DNA of 41,380 bases from Streptomyces poriferorum (GCF_019399235.1 NZ_JAELVH010000021.1:33312-74691), one strand, 5' to 3'; numbered from the stretch's first letter, positions 22,752 to 30,080 are shown. Notes: generated by a model not told the origin, from the letters alone. A program made the numbers and translations.

Positions 22752-23588
22752 ATGACCACGACACTCCGGCCCTCCGGGCCGATCCAGCCAGGCGCCGACG
22801 GCGCACAGAGCCGCGCGTACGACGTGTGCGACAACGGGCGCCCCGTCGGCGCCGTCGAGATCGGCACCGAGCCGGGTTCGGACGGCGCGACAGGGGTGCT
22901 GCGGTCCCTGCGGATCGACGAACCGGTACGGCGTCGAGGCCGCGGCACCATCGCGGCACTGGCGGCCGAGGAGGTGCTGCGGGGCTGGGGCTGCACGCAG
23001 GTACAGGCACGTGTCGGCGCCGGCAACCTTGCGGGACAGCGGCTGACCGCCGCCCTCGGCTACACCGAACGCAGCCGGAACATGATCAAGCAGCTGCCCG
23101 CCGACCCCCCGGAACTGCCCGACGGGCTGACCGCGCGGCCGATGACGCCCGAGGAGTACGCGGCCTGGGAGGACGGCGCGATCGCCGGGTACGCGGAGAG
23201 CCTGGTGACCCGTGGCACCCCGCCGGAGTCGGCGCTGCGGGCGGCCCGCGCCTCGCACGCCGGACATCTGCCGCAGGGCCTCGCCACCGAGGGCGCCCGG
23301 CTCAGCCACCTCATCCACGAGGACGAGAGGGTCGGGTTCCTCTGGGTGGCGCGGTTCGAGATGCATCCCGGCCAGGTGGTCGGCTACGTCTTCGACGTCG
23401 AGGTGGACGAGCGCTTCCGGGGGAGGGGGTACGGCCGTGCGCTGATGCTGCAGGCCGAACGGCTCGCGCTCTCGGCGGGGGAGACGCGGCTGGGCCTGCA
23501 CGTCGTCACGGCCAACACGCCCGCACTCCGGCTGTACGAGTCGCTGGGATACGAGCCGACCCGGTACAACCTGGCTAAGCCGCTCTGA
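22752..23588 (+). CDS. Tandem GNAT acetyltransferase (two GNAT domains)
   Basis: A 278-residue protein with two GNAT-like modules. The N-terminal one (about 20-115) has LRSLRIDEPVRRRGRGTIAALAAEEVL as motif A and AGQRLTAALGYTERSRNM as its end; the C-terminal one (about 125-278) has YVFDVEVDERFRGRGYGRALML and NTPALRLYESLGY. Both carry R-x-x-G-x-G/R pyrophosphate loops, so both may bind acetyl-CoA, although one domain is often degenerate in such pairs. ATG 22752 follows AAATCC without a strong ribosome site. The last nine codons and the stop are duplicated immediately downstream as a 29-bp tandem repeat. The substrate is unknown. Confidence 0.85.
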   Translation: MTTTLRPSGPIQPGADGAQSRAYDVCDNGRPVGAVEIGTEPGSDGATGVLRSLRIDEPVRRRGRGTIAALAAEEVLRGWGCTQVQARVGAGNLAGQRLTAALGYTERSRNMIKQLPADPPELPDGLTARPMTPEEYAAWEDGAIAGYAESLVTRGTPPESALRAARASHAGHLPQGLATEGARLSHLIHEDERVGFLWVARFEMHPGQVVGYVFDVEVDERFRGRGYGRALMLQAERLALSAGETRLGLHVVTANTPALRLYESLGYEPTRYNLAKPL

Positions 23589-23616
23589 CCCGGTACAACC
23601 TGGCCAGGCCGCTCTG
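23559..23616 (+). repeat. 29-bp tandem duplication across the GNAT stop codon
   Basis: Bases 23559-23587 (last codons, ACCCGGTACAACCTGG at the start of the unit) recur at 23588-23616 with two mismatches. The first copy still ends the gene, because TGA falls at the junction; 29 bp is not a multiple of 3, so the second copy is out of frame. Confidence 0.9.
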
Positions 23617-23925
23617 ACCCGGCGCACGGCTGCCGCCGAGCCTCGGGAGCAGCCCGTCCGTGCGGGCGAGCCGCTCCGGGGGCGAGGCGGCAGATCCGGC
23701 CCCTGTCGGCCCCGTCGTCCCGGCCGGCAGCTTCGGCCTCCGCCGGCCGGGGGCCGGGCCGGGCCGGGTCGTAGTCGGGTACCCGGCCTCGGCCCGCCTT
23801 CAGCGGCAGCCCGGTTTCCGGCCTCAGCACTTGTCGGCGAGCTGCCGGGTTTCCGGCCGCAGCCCGGGTTCAGTGGCAGCCCGGTTCCCGGCCCCGGCCC
23901 GGTCAGCGGCAGCCCGTCCCCGGAC
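23617..23925. other. Low-complexity convergent spacer with degenerate repeats
   Basis: About 310 bp between the convergent double-GNAT and DsbA-like genes. It holds a 10-bp stem (CCCGGCCGGC, 23719-23728 with 23742-23751) that could terminate transcription and, from about 23795 to 23925, several imperfect copies of a unit like CAGCGGCAGCCCGGTTTCCGG. No credible gene is seen. Confidence 0.6.
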
Positions 23926-24441
23926 TCAGCCCTGTTCGGCGAGCAGCCGGTCGGCGATCGCCTCGATCCGCTCGCGGAGCCCTTCCTGGCTCTTGCCGCC
24001 GTCCAGCCGCTCGCCGCCGATCACGTAGGTGGGGGTGCCGGTGACCCCGATCGCCTTGCCCTCGGCCTGATCGGCGTCGACGATCAGCATGTGCCGGCCG
24101 TCGATCAGGGCCGTGTCGAACTCCTCGGCGTCCAGACCGAGCTCCCCCGCCACCTCGATCAGCAGGGGCTCGCCGGCGCGGTCGAGCTCGGCGGTGCGGG
24201 CGAGCACCGCCTCGATGTACGGCCAGTCCTTGCCCTGCGCCGCGGCCTCCTCGGCGGCCTGCGCGGCGGCGAAGGCGTGCTTGTGCTTCTCCAGCGGGAA
24301 GTGCCGGAAGCGGATCTCGATCCGGTCGCCGTAGCGGGCGCGCAGCGCGTGCACATCGGTGAGGGCGTGGTGGCAGTCGGGGCACTGGAGCTCGCACCAG
24401 ACGTCGAGGACGACCGGCGCTGCGGGGGTGGAATCGCTCAT
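23926..24441 (-). CDS. DsbA-family thioredoxin-fold protein, cytoplasmic
   Basis: A 171-residue thiol-disulfide oxidoreductase-like protein. The redox site is C20-P-D-C23, and the cis-proline loop is GVTGTPTYVIGG (P137). Between them lies the helical insert of DsbA proteins, with FRHFPLEKHKHAFAAAQAAEEAAAQGKDW typical of the family. There is no signal peptide or transmembrane anchor, so it should act in the cytoplasm, unlike classic DsbA. Possible roles are reduction or isomerisation of protein thiols, or a FrnE/2-hydroxychromene-isomerase-like function. It starts at ATG 24441 and is divergent from a membrane-protein gene. Confidence 0.88.
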   Translation of the reverse strand: MSDSTPAAPVVLDVWCELQCPDCHHALTDVHALRARYGDRIEIRFRHFPLEKHKHAFAAAQAAEEAAAQGKDWPYIEAVLARTAELDRAGEPLLIEVAGELGLDAEEFDTALIDGRHMLIVDADQAEGKAIGVTGTPTYVIGGERLDGGKSQEGLRERIEAIADRLLAEQG

Positions 24442-24655
24442 GGGGCCAGTCTCCCAGGGAGGTCGGGGGCGTCACGACGGGCATCGGGCGTGGCATCGGG
24501 CGGAGCGGACGGCACGCGGCCCGGGGCATGGGCCGTGCGGCACCTGGGGAGGATCCCGGCCCTGAAATGTCCCTGATGTGGGCTCGGAGCATGGCCGCCC
24601 GCCCGGTCGTCGGTGCAGGATGGAAGGGACGTTTCCCCTGCGCCTGGAGGCACCG

Positions 24656-25105
24656 ATGCTTGCCGAGACCATTTGCTCCGCGGTGTCCGCGGCGGGCCTG
24701 GGCATCGCCGCCGTCACCGCGTACCGGAAGCGGTTCCTCACGGCGACCCGGATCGCCGCCTACTCGCTGGTTCCGATCGGCCTGGTGCTGACCGGCGTCG
24801 TCGAGTGGGTGTCGGACATCGCCTTCAAGCCGAGTGTCTGGCTGGGCTTCGGGGTGCTGGGAGTGGCCTGGCTGCTGTTCATGACCACCCGCGCGATCGA
24901 ACGCCGCGGCGGGAGCACCCGCAAGGAGCGAAAGGCGGCGGCCCGCGCCGCGCAGACCGGGGCGGTGGCGCCCGCGGCGCCCTCGCTGGGGGCAGGCGTA
25001 CCCGCCGCCGAGCCGCGGCAGAAGCCGAAGAAGCAGTCTGCCGGCGCAGGCGCCGGCGACGACTTCAGCGACATCGAGGCCATCCTGAAGAAGCACGGCA
25101 TCTGA
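24656..25105 (+). CDS. Hypothetical membrane protein with charged C-terminal tail
   Basis: A 149-residue protein starting at ATG 24656 behind CTGGAGG. Two or three hydrophobic segments occupy about residues 1-80 (ICSAVSAAGLGIAAVTAY, IAAYSLVPIGLVLTGVVEWV, VWLGFGVLGVAWLLFMTT). A cytoplasmic tail follows, rich in Arg, Ala, Lys and Pro, and ends with DDFSDIEAILKKHGI, an acidic/amphipathic tip that looks like a protein-interaction motif. No known domain is recognised. Confidence 0.75.
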   Translation: MLAETICSAVSAAGLGIAAVTAYRKRFLTATRIAAYSLVPIGLVLTGVVEWVSDIAFKPSVWLGFGVLGVAWLLFMTTRAIERRGGSTRKERKAAARAAQTGAVAPAAPSLGAGVPAAEPRQKPKKQSAGAGAGDDFSDIEAILKKHGI

Positions 25106-25206
25106 CCGGATCCGTTCCGTACCGGCCCTCTGCCCGGCCCTGCGCCCGGCCTGCTCCGGGGCCCGCCGTCCGGCCCGTCGGCGACACCGCAGGAACAGCG
25201 CTCCCA

Positions 25207-25218
25207 TGAATCGATTCA
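25207..25218. promoter_or_regulatory. Operator O1 of the lacI-type gene
   Basis: TGAATCGATTCA is a perfect 12-bp palindrome with the central CG typical of LacI-family operators. It lies just upstream of the -35 hexamer of the following regulator gene. Related sites occur at 25269-25280 and 30128-30139 (10 of 12 identical each). Confidence 0.65.
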
Positions 25219-25228
25219 GCCATGATCC

Positions 25229-25257
25229 TTGACGGCGTTCGGCGAGAGAGTTAGCGT
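25229..25257 (+). promoter_or_regulatory. Promoter of the lacI-type gene
   Basis: TTGACG (25229-25234) and TAGCGT (25252-25257) with a 17-bp spacer resemble the vegetative consensus. Transcription is expected near 25264, about 86 bp before the GTG start. Confidence 0.6.
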
Positions 25258-25268
25258 CCCACCCGGAT

Positions 25269-25280
25269 TGAAACAATTCA
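25269..25280. promoter_or_regulatory. Operator O2 of the lacI-type gene
   Basis: TGAAACAATTCA matches 10 of 12 bases of the palindrome at 25207-25218 and lies at about +5 to +16. The two sites are 62 bp apart centre to centre, close to six helical turns, so they face the same side of the DNA. Confidence 0.6.
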
Positions 25281-25349
25281 TTCACCGCCGTCCGTACGAT
25301 GGGGTGACGCCGCTGGACGAGCGCGGCCAAGGGCAGTGGGGCAGGACTA

Positions 25350-26369
25350 GTGGCGCGTGTGGCAGGCATCAAGGATGTGGCCCGGCAGGCCGGGGTCTCC
25401 GTGGGCACGGTCTCCAATGTGATCAACCGCCCCGAGGCCGTGCTGCCCGAGACCCGGGCCCGGGTGCTGGCCGCGATCGAGGAGCTCGGATACGTCCGCA
25501 GCGAGTCGGCCCGCCAGCTCAGGGCCGGCCGCAGCCGGATCATGGCGCTCCTCGTCCTGGACATGGGCAACCCGTTCTTCGTCGACGTGGCCCGTGGTGC
25601 CGAACGTGCCGCCCGTCAGGCGGGCCTCGGTGTCATGGTCTGCAACAGCGGCCAGAGCCCCGCCGAGGAGGCCGAGTACCTCGGGATGTTCGCGGAACAG
25701 CGCGTCTGCGGCGTACTGGTCACGCCGGCCGACGCCACCGGCCGCAACCTCGACTCCTTCAGCCGTCACCGGATCCCCTACGTCCTGGTGGACCGGGTCG
25801 CCTCCGGCGCGGGCAGCTGTGCGGTCTCCGTCGACGACGTGCGCGGCGGCGCCCTGGCCGTCGGCCACCTGATCTCGGCCGGGCACCGCTCGGTGGCGTA
25901 CGTCAGCGGACCCGGCGACCTGCACCAGATCAGGGACCGTCGCGAGGGCGCGCTGTCCGCGCTCGCCGAGGCCGGGCTGCCGCCCGGGGCGCTCGTCGAG
26001 ATCCCCTCCGACCGCCTCGACGTGGCGGCGGGCCGGGACGCCGGAGCCCGGCTGCTCGGGCTCGTCCCGCGCCCCACCGCCGTGTTCTGCGCCAACGACC
26101 TGCTCGCCCTGGGTGTGCTCCAGGCCCTGTACGCGGCAGGGGTGCGGGTCCCGCAGGACATCGCCATCGTCGGGTACGACGACATCGAGTTCGCCGCTGC
26201 CGCTGCCGTACCGCTCACCTCCGTCCGCCAGCCGGCGGTCGTGATGGGCCGGATGGCAGCCGAGCTCCTGCTGGAGGAGGCGGACGACGAGGGCGGCACC
26301 CACGAGCACCGCAGCGTCGTGCTCCAGCCGGAACTCGTCGTGCGCGCATCCAGTTCCACACCGCGCTGA
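25350..26369 (+). CDS. LacI-family transcriptional regulator
   Basis: A 339-residue repressor-type protein. Residues about 5-55 form the helix-turn-helix and hinge (IKDVARQAGVSVGTVSNVIN, then VLAAIEELGYVRSESARQLR); the rest is a periplasmic-binding-protein-like effector domain (MALLVLDMGNPFF, VNS-type DDVRGGALAVGHLI, FCANDLLALGVLQAL, VGYDDIEFA, TSVRQP). Effectors of this class are usually sugars. The gene carries two operator-like sites around its promoter and is therefore probably autoregulated; a matching site lies at the promoter of the sugar ABC operon 4.8 kb downstream. An acetyl esterase gene follows after 85 bp and may be co-transcribed. GTG 25350 begins the conserved DNA-binding text. 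Confidence 0.93.
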   Translation: MARVAGIKDVARQAGVSVGTVSNVINRPEAVLPETRARVLAAIEELGYVRSESARQLRAGRSRIMALLVLDMGNPFFVDVARGAERAARQAGLGVMVCNSGQSPAEEAEYLGMFAEQRVCGVLVTPADATGRNLDSFSRHRIPYVLVDRVASGAGSCAVSVDDVRGGALAVGHLISAGHRSVAYVSGPGDLHQIRDRREGALSALAEAGLPPGALVEIPSDRLDVAAGRDAGARLLGLVPRPTAVFCANDLLALGVLQALYAAGVRVPQDIAIVGYDDIEFAAAAAVPLTSVRQPAVVMGRMAAELLLEEADDEGGTHEHRSVVLQPELVVRASSSTPR

Positions 26370-26454
26370 GCCCTCCGCCCTCGCCCCTCCCCGCTCTTCC
26401 TCTCCCTTCCTGTCACCCCGCCGTTCCCTTCCGCATGCCCGAAATGGAGACGCC

Positions 26455-27426
26455 GTGTCCCTGTTCGACCTCCCCCTGGACCAACTCCGCACCTACCGGC
26501 CGGAGTCCGGTGAGCCCGACGACTTCGACGCCTTCTGGCGCCGCACCCTCGACGAGGCCGCCGAGCACCCGCTGGATGCCGAATTCAGTCCCTATGACGC
26601 CGCGTTGAGCAACGTCGAGGTCCACGACGTGTCGTTCGCAGGCTGGGGCGGCCACCGCATACGCGCCTGGCTGAACGTGCCCGCCGGAGCCGAGGGCCCG
26701 CTGCCCGCCGTCGTGCACTACCTCGGCTACGGCGGCGGGCGCGGACTGCCTCTCGATCACCTGGTCTGGCCCGCGGCGGGCTGGGCCACCCTGGTCGTGG
26801 ACACACGCGGCCAGGGAGCCGTCAACAGCCACTCGGCAGGCTCCACCGCCGACCCGCACGGGGGCGCCGGACCCCAGTCGCCGGGCTTCATGACCCGCGG
26901 CATCCTCGACCCCGACGACTACTACTACCGCCGGGTGTTCACCGACGCGGTGCGCGCCGTCGAGGTGGCCCGCGCCCACCCGTCCGTCGACCCGGACAGG
27001 ATCGTCGTGCACGGCGGGAGTCAGGGCGGCGGCATCGCCCAGGCCGTCGCGGGGCTCAGCCCTCACGTCAAGGCCGCGCTCGTCGACGTACCGTTCCTGA
27101 CGCACTACAGGCGGGCCGTCGAGATCACCGACAAGGACCCGTACCAGGAGATCGTGCGCTTCCTGGCCACCCAGCACGGCCACGCCGAGCAGGTGTTCCG
27201 GACCCTCTCCTACTTCGACGGGATCAGCTTCGCGGCCCGGGCGGACATGCCGGCGCTGTACTCGGTGGCCCTGATGGACCCGATCTGCCCGCCGTCCACG
27301 GTCTTCGCCGCCTACAACAACTGGGCCGGTCCCAAGGAGATCGAGGTGTACCCCTGGAACGGCCACGAGGGCGGCACCTCGGTCCACCGCGCCGCACAGC
27401 TGCGGATGCTGCGCGACCTGGGCTGA
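26455..27426 (+). CDS. Acetylxylan esterase / cephalosporin-C deacetylase family (CE7, AXE1)
   Basis: Alpha/beta hydrolase of 323 residues, the standard length of CE7 esterases, which remove acetyl groups from oligosaccharides. The nucleophile elbow is GGSQGGG (S189), the acid is D275 in LMDPICPPS and the base is H304 in NGHEGG. Other family blocks are HYLGYGGGRG and VVDTRGQGAV, the RGQG motif of CE7. No signal peptide is seen, consistent with deacetylation of imported oligosaccharides in the cytoplasm. GTG 26455 has ATGGAGA upstream. Position behind a LacI-type regulator and the shared operator with a carbohydrate importer suggest acetylated plant polysaccharide fragments as substrate; pectin-type fragments are the best guess. 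Confidence 0.9.
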   Translation: MSLFDLPLDQLRTYRPESGEPDDFDAFWRRTLDEAAEHPLDAEFSPYDAALSNVEVHDVSFAGWGGHRIRAWLNVPAGAEGPLPAVVHYLGYGGGRGLPLDHLVWPAAGWATLVVDTRGQGAVNSHSAGSTADPHGGAGPQSPGFMTRGILDPDDYYYRRVFTDAVRAVEVARAHPSVDPDRIVVHGGSQGGGIAQAVAGLSPHVKAALVDVPFLTHYRRAVEITDKDPYQEIVRFLATQHGHAEQVFRTLSYFDGISFAARADMPALYSVALMDPICPPSTVFAAYNNWAGPKEIEVYPWNGHEGGTSVHRAAQLRMLRDLG

Positions 27427-27639
27427 CCGGGCGCGGCCCGGGGACGCGGGGGAGTGGAGCTCCGACGGCCCGACGGGGCGGCGGAGTTCCGCAAGCCCCA
27501 TGAGGGAGCGGAACTCCGAAAGCCTGACGGGTGATCGGACGCCGGAGCGATTCTGCCCGCCGTGTCAGGGGTGAACTCCCGTCACGAACAGGTGTGTTGA
27601 TCGCCAAGCGGGGCCGGTCTGCGTCATGATCGTCCCGAG

Positions 27640-27795
27640 ATGGTGGACACCTCCCGGGGCGATGCCCCCGCACCCCCAGCCGAAGAGCCGCGTGGCTGCC
27701 TCTTCGCGCTTTCCCAGCCCCCTCTGATGATCTTCCTCACGGTGATCGGCGGCCTGCTGCTGATGGCCGCGTTGCACGATCTCTTCGTGCTGTGA
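27640..27795 (+). CDS. 51-residue single-pass membrane protein
   Basis: A 52-codon frame, ATG 27640 to TGA 27793-27795, with strong third-position G/C bias. The N-terminal half is Pro/Ala/Glu-rich (VDTSRGDAPAPPAEEPRG), and the second half is CLFALSQPPLMIFLTVIGGLLLMAALHDLFVL, one membrane segment ending at the C-terminus. The ribosome site is weak; CATGAT (27625-27630) could be a -10 element 9 bp before the ATG. The stop lies 4 bp from the stop of the converging CGNR gene. I recall similar short proteins in Streptomyces but know no function. Confidence 0.65.
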   Translation: MVDTSRGDAPAPPAEEPRGCLFALSQPPLMIFLTVIGGLLLMAALHDLFVL

Positions 27796-27799
27796 GCCG

Positions 27800-28375
27800 T
27801 CAGCCGGCCGCTTCCCTGCGGCGCGCCCGGTACGCGGCCACGTGCAAGCGGTTACCGCACGTACGGCTGGAGCAGTAGCGGCGGGAACGGTTGCGCGAGA
27901 GGTCGACGAAGGCGTGCCGGCAGTCCGGCGCCTCGCAGCGCCGCAGCCGCTCCGTCTCGCCCGCCACGATGATGAAGGCGAGGGCCATCCCGCAGTCGGC
28001 CGCCAGGTGGTCGGCGATCGAGGCGTCCGGTGCGAAGTAGTGCACGTGCCAGTCGTAGCCGTCGTGGTTGCTGAGCTGCGGCGTGGTGCCCGCGGCCGCT
28101 ACCAGCGTGTTGACGAGCGAGGCGGCGACCTGCGCGTCGGCCGCGGCGAAGACCTCGGCGAACCGCGCCCGTACGTCGTGGACGGCTCGCAGGTCCTTCT
28201 CGTCGAGCTCGTTCACCCCGCTCACCCGGTGGCGTCCGGCGAACGCGTACAGCGCCTCGGTGTCGGCGAGCCCGTCGACGGGCTCGCCGACACCGGGCTG
28301 CTCGCTCTCCGGCGCGGTGTTCACCAGATCGACCACCACGTCGAGGGCGATCCGGGTGTCGTGGGGGATCAGCAC
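27800..28375 (-). CDS. CGNR zinc-finger protein (ABATE domain), probable transcriptional regulator
   Basis: A 191-residue protein of the actinobacterial CGNR family. The N-terminal three quarters form the ABATE-type domain (ALDVVVDLVNT at the start, then DLRAVHDVRARFAEVFAAA), possibly a ligand-binding stress-response module. The C-terminus is a zinc-finger-like element: RRCEAPDCRHAFVDLSRNRSRRYCSSRTCGNR, in short pieces CEAPDC and YCSSRTCGNR, with four Cys and the name-giving CGNR, followed by basic RARRREAA that may bind DNA. GTG 28375 is chosen because the family text LIPHDTRIALDVV begins there. The regulated genes are unknown. Confidence 0.87.
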   Translation of the reverse strand: MLIPHDTRIALDVVVDLVNTAPESEQPGVGEPVDGLADTEALYAFAGRHRVSGVNELDEKDLRAVHDVRARFAEVFAAADAQVAASLVNTLVAAAGTTPQLSNHDGYDWHVHYFAPDASIADHLAADCGMALAFIIVAGETERLRRCEAPDCRHAFVDLSRNRSRRYCSSRTCGNRLHVAAYRARRREAAG

Positions 28376-28610
28376 GCTTCCGCTCCCTGGCTCCGGCGGG
28401 ACGGAACACCCGCCGATGGCGGCTGACTCTACTGGCTCACCCCCGGAGCGCCGGGGCGTGTGGGTCCTGTGGAGCCCGTGGGGCCCGTGGGGCAGCCCTG
28501 ACGGCCCTGACGGGCGGGGGAGGGCGCGGACGGCGCCTGGTCGGCGCGTGAGGGTCCTGACGGGCGTCGCGAGGGGGTTGTGAGGCGCGCGAGAGAGCGG
28601 CGGAACGCGG

Positions 28611-28654
28611 ACCGGCGCCGTCCCCACGGTGGATTCCGTGAGGACGGCGCCGGT
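28611..28654. terminator. Two-tier terminator hairpin downstream of ssgB
   Basis: A 13-bp stem (ACCGGCGCCGTCC, 28611-28623 with 28642-28654) continues into a 5-bp inner stem (CACGG/CCGTG, 28625-28629 with 28636-28640). It is 74 bp past the ssgB stop. Confidence 0.82.
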
Positions 28655-28678
28655 GTCAGCCGTATGAGGTTGTTCGCG

Positions 28679-28709
28679 CGGTGCCGTCTCCCCGAGTCGG
28701 ACGGCACCG
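28679..28709 (-). terminator. Proximal terminator of ssgB
   Basis: A 10-bp stem (CGGTGCCGTC, 28679-28688 with 28700-28709) with an 11-nt loop begins 19 bp after the ssgB stop in the direction of transcription. Confidence 0.75.
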
Positions 28710-28727
28710 TGCGGCTCTCGGCCTGGC

Positions 28728-29141
28728 TCAGCTCTCGGCCAGGATGTGTGAGAGCTCCGTATCGAGATCGAAGTGACGATGCTCGGTCCCGGGCGGAACC
28801 GCGGCGTCGGTCCTTTTCAGGAACGACTCCAGGGCCCGCGCGGGGGCCTCCAGCAGGGCTTCGCCCTCTGGAGAACTCAGCGCGATGCAGACGACGCCCT
28901 GGCCGTGACTTCGGGATGGCCAGACGCGGACGTCTCCGGTGCCGGTGGGCCTGTGCAGCCCCTCGGCAAGGAGGTCACGGGCGAAAACCCACTCGACCGT
29001 CTCCTCCGCTCCGGTGTGGAAGGTGGCGTGCACGGCATACGGATCGGCCGTGTCATACCGCAGGCCCGCGGGTACAGGCAGTGAGGACTCGCTCGACACA
29101 ACGAGGCGCAGGTGCAGCTCGCAGCTGACCGTGGTGTTCAT
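28728..29141 (-). CDS. ssgB: SsgB, sporulation-specific cell division activator (SsgA-like protein)
   Basis: SsgB positions FtsZ at future sporulation septa in aerial hyphae, together with SsgA. The 137 residues match the canonical SsgB length, and the text is that of this nearly invariant protein: NTTVSCELHLRLVV, LPVPAGLRYDTADPYAV, EETVEWVFARDLLAEGL, RVWPSRSHGQGVVCIALSSP, then FLKRTDAAVPPGTE. ATG 29141 is fixed by this conservation; the frame is open for 22 more codons but with unrelated text. The ribosome site is weak (AAAGG at about 12 bases). SsgB control by sigma H is reported in S. coelicolor; a GTTT hexamer with a poor -10 lies upstream here and is not convincing. It defines the organism as a sporulating, Streptomyces-like actinomycete. 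Confidence 0.96.
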   Translation of the reverse strand: MNTTVSCELHLRLVVSSESSLPVPAGLRYDTADPYAVHATFHTGAEETVEWVFARDLLAEGLHRPTGTGDVRVWPSRSHGQGVVCIALSSPEGEALLEAPARALESFLKRTDAAVPPGTEHRHFDLDTELSHILAES

Positions 29142-29318
29142 AAGCGCCAGGGCCTTTCGCTCAGTGTGCGCTCGGGGATTCGCACGTCGGCGAAATCGAC
29201 ATGCCACCTACGGTGCCGTTGTAAACCCCTCTGACCGTTTTGTGATCCTTCAGGTAGCTCGTGCGGGGGTGTGTAACTTTGAGTCATGCGGCCATTCCGG
29301 TGACGAGGAGCGTTCGGG

Positions 29319-29324
29319 TAGGTT
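29319..29324 (+). promoter_or_regulatory. -10 element for leaderless transcription of the TIGR02611 gene
   Basis: TAGGTT lies 7 bp before ATG 29332, the same spacing as at pabB, and no ribosome site exists between them. The -35 region (TTCCGG at 29295-29300) is weak. Confidence 0.5.
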
Positions 29325-29331
29325 GACCCCC

Positions 29332-29823
29332 ATGAATGCGGAGAGTGACGAGCGGGACGGGGCTGCCGCACCGGCGGATCCGGCGCCCGCGGCGGGGGAA
29401 GCGCGCGAGAGCGTGACGGGGGACGTCACGGAGGGTGTGACCAAGGAGGACCGGGAGCTCGGCTCCCGGGCGCCCGGGTTCATCAAGGCGTCCAGGACGC
29501 TGCACCTGAGCTGGCAGGTCGGCGTGTTCGTGGTCGGCTTGGCCGTGGTGGCGGCGGGCATCGTCATGCTGCCGCTGCCGGGCCCCGGCTGGCTGGTGAT
29601 CTTCGGCGGCATGGCGATCTGGGCGACCGAGTTCGTCTGGGCCCAGCTCGTGCTGCGCTGGACGCGCCGGAAGGTCACGGAGGCCGCCCAGCGGGCGCTC
29701 GATCCCAAGGTGCGGCGGCGCAACATCGCCCTCACGGCGGTCGGGCTCGTGATCATCGCGGTGCTGGTGGGGATCTATGTGTGGAAGTTCGGAATCGTCA
29801 TGCCGTGGAAGATCGACGAGTGA
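29332..29823 (+). CDS. TIGR02611-family membrane protein
   Basis: A 163-residue protein. An acidic, Ala/Glu-rich N-terminus of about 50 residues precedes a first hairpin of helices (VGVFVVGLAVVAAGIVMLPLPGPGW, then LVIFGGMAIWATEFVWAQLVL), a basic helix (RWTRRKVTEAAQRALDPKVRRR) and a third helix (LTAVGLVIIAVLVGIYVW). The PLPGPGW turn is the hallmark of this actinobacterial family (also seen in PGPGW proteins). The function is unknown. ATG 29332 stands behind a -10 element, so it may be leaderless. It is divergent from ssgB. Confidence 0.85.
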   Translation: MNAESDERDGAAAPADPAPAAGEARESVTGDVTEGVTKEDRELGSRAPGFIKASRTLHLSWQVGVFVVGLAVVAAGIVMLPLPGPGWLVIFGGMAIWATEFVWAQLVLRWTRRKVTEAAQRALDPKVRRRNIALTAVGLVIIAVLVGIYVWKFGIVMPWKIDE

Positions 29824-29877
29824 CCTGGGGATGGTCGGGGAGCGCCGCTGACATGGGGTAATGTTTGGCGTGCGCCC

Positions 29878-29949
29878 GGGCGATTAGCTCAGTGGGAGAG
29901 CGCTTCGTTCACACCGAAGAGGTCACTGGTTCGAAACCAGTATCGCCCA
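29878..29949 (+). tRNA. tRNA-Val (anticodon CAC), copy A
   Basis: A 72-nt cloverleaf with acceptor GGGCGAT/ATCGCCC, anticodon stem CTTCG/CGAAG around TTCACAC, T arm ACTGG-TTCGAAA-CCAGT, discriminator A. TAATGT at 29859-29864 is a plausible -10 element. It differs from copy B at 39524 by one T-loop base. Confidence 0.95.
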
Positions 29950-29956
29950 CCCCGGA

Positions 29957-29996
29957 CCGACGGCCCGGAAGCTTCCAGAAGCTTCCGGGCCGTCGG
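29957..29996 (+). terminator. Terminator of tRNA-Val copy A
   Basis: A perfect 18-bp stem (29957-29974 with 29979-29996) with a CCAG loop starts 7 bp after the tRNA. Confidence 0.88.
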
Positions 29997-30080
29997 CGTT
30001 TCCGGATGTCCCGGGTGCCCCGGCCGGGCGTGTTCCCGGGTGTCCCGTTCAAGCGCTTCGATCGATTTTCGTCCCAGCCA

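Larger units (their letters stand above)
28376..28727. other. Spacer between the CGNR gene and ssgB, with two terminators
   Basis: About 350 bp. The CGNR promoter should be in the first part (28376-28600), which is G-rich and holds short direct repeats such as CCTGACGGG and CCCGTGGGGC. The second part holds two hairpins, listed separately. No gene is seen. Confidence 0.6.

Noticed and set aside
29142..29290. Sigma H promoter of ssgB
   Set aside because: A GTTT hexamer is present on the minus strand, but the sequence 14 bp on (GGTGGC) is a poor match to GGGTAY, so it is not listed as a feature.
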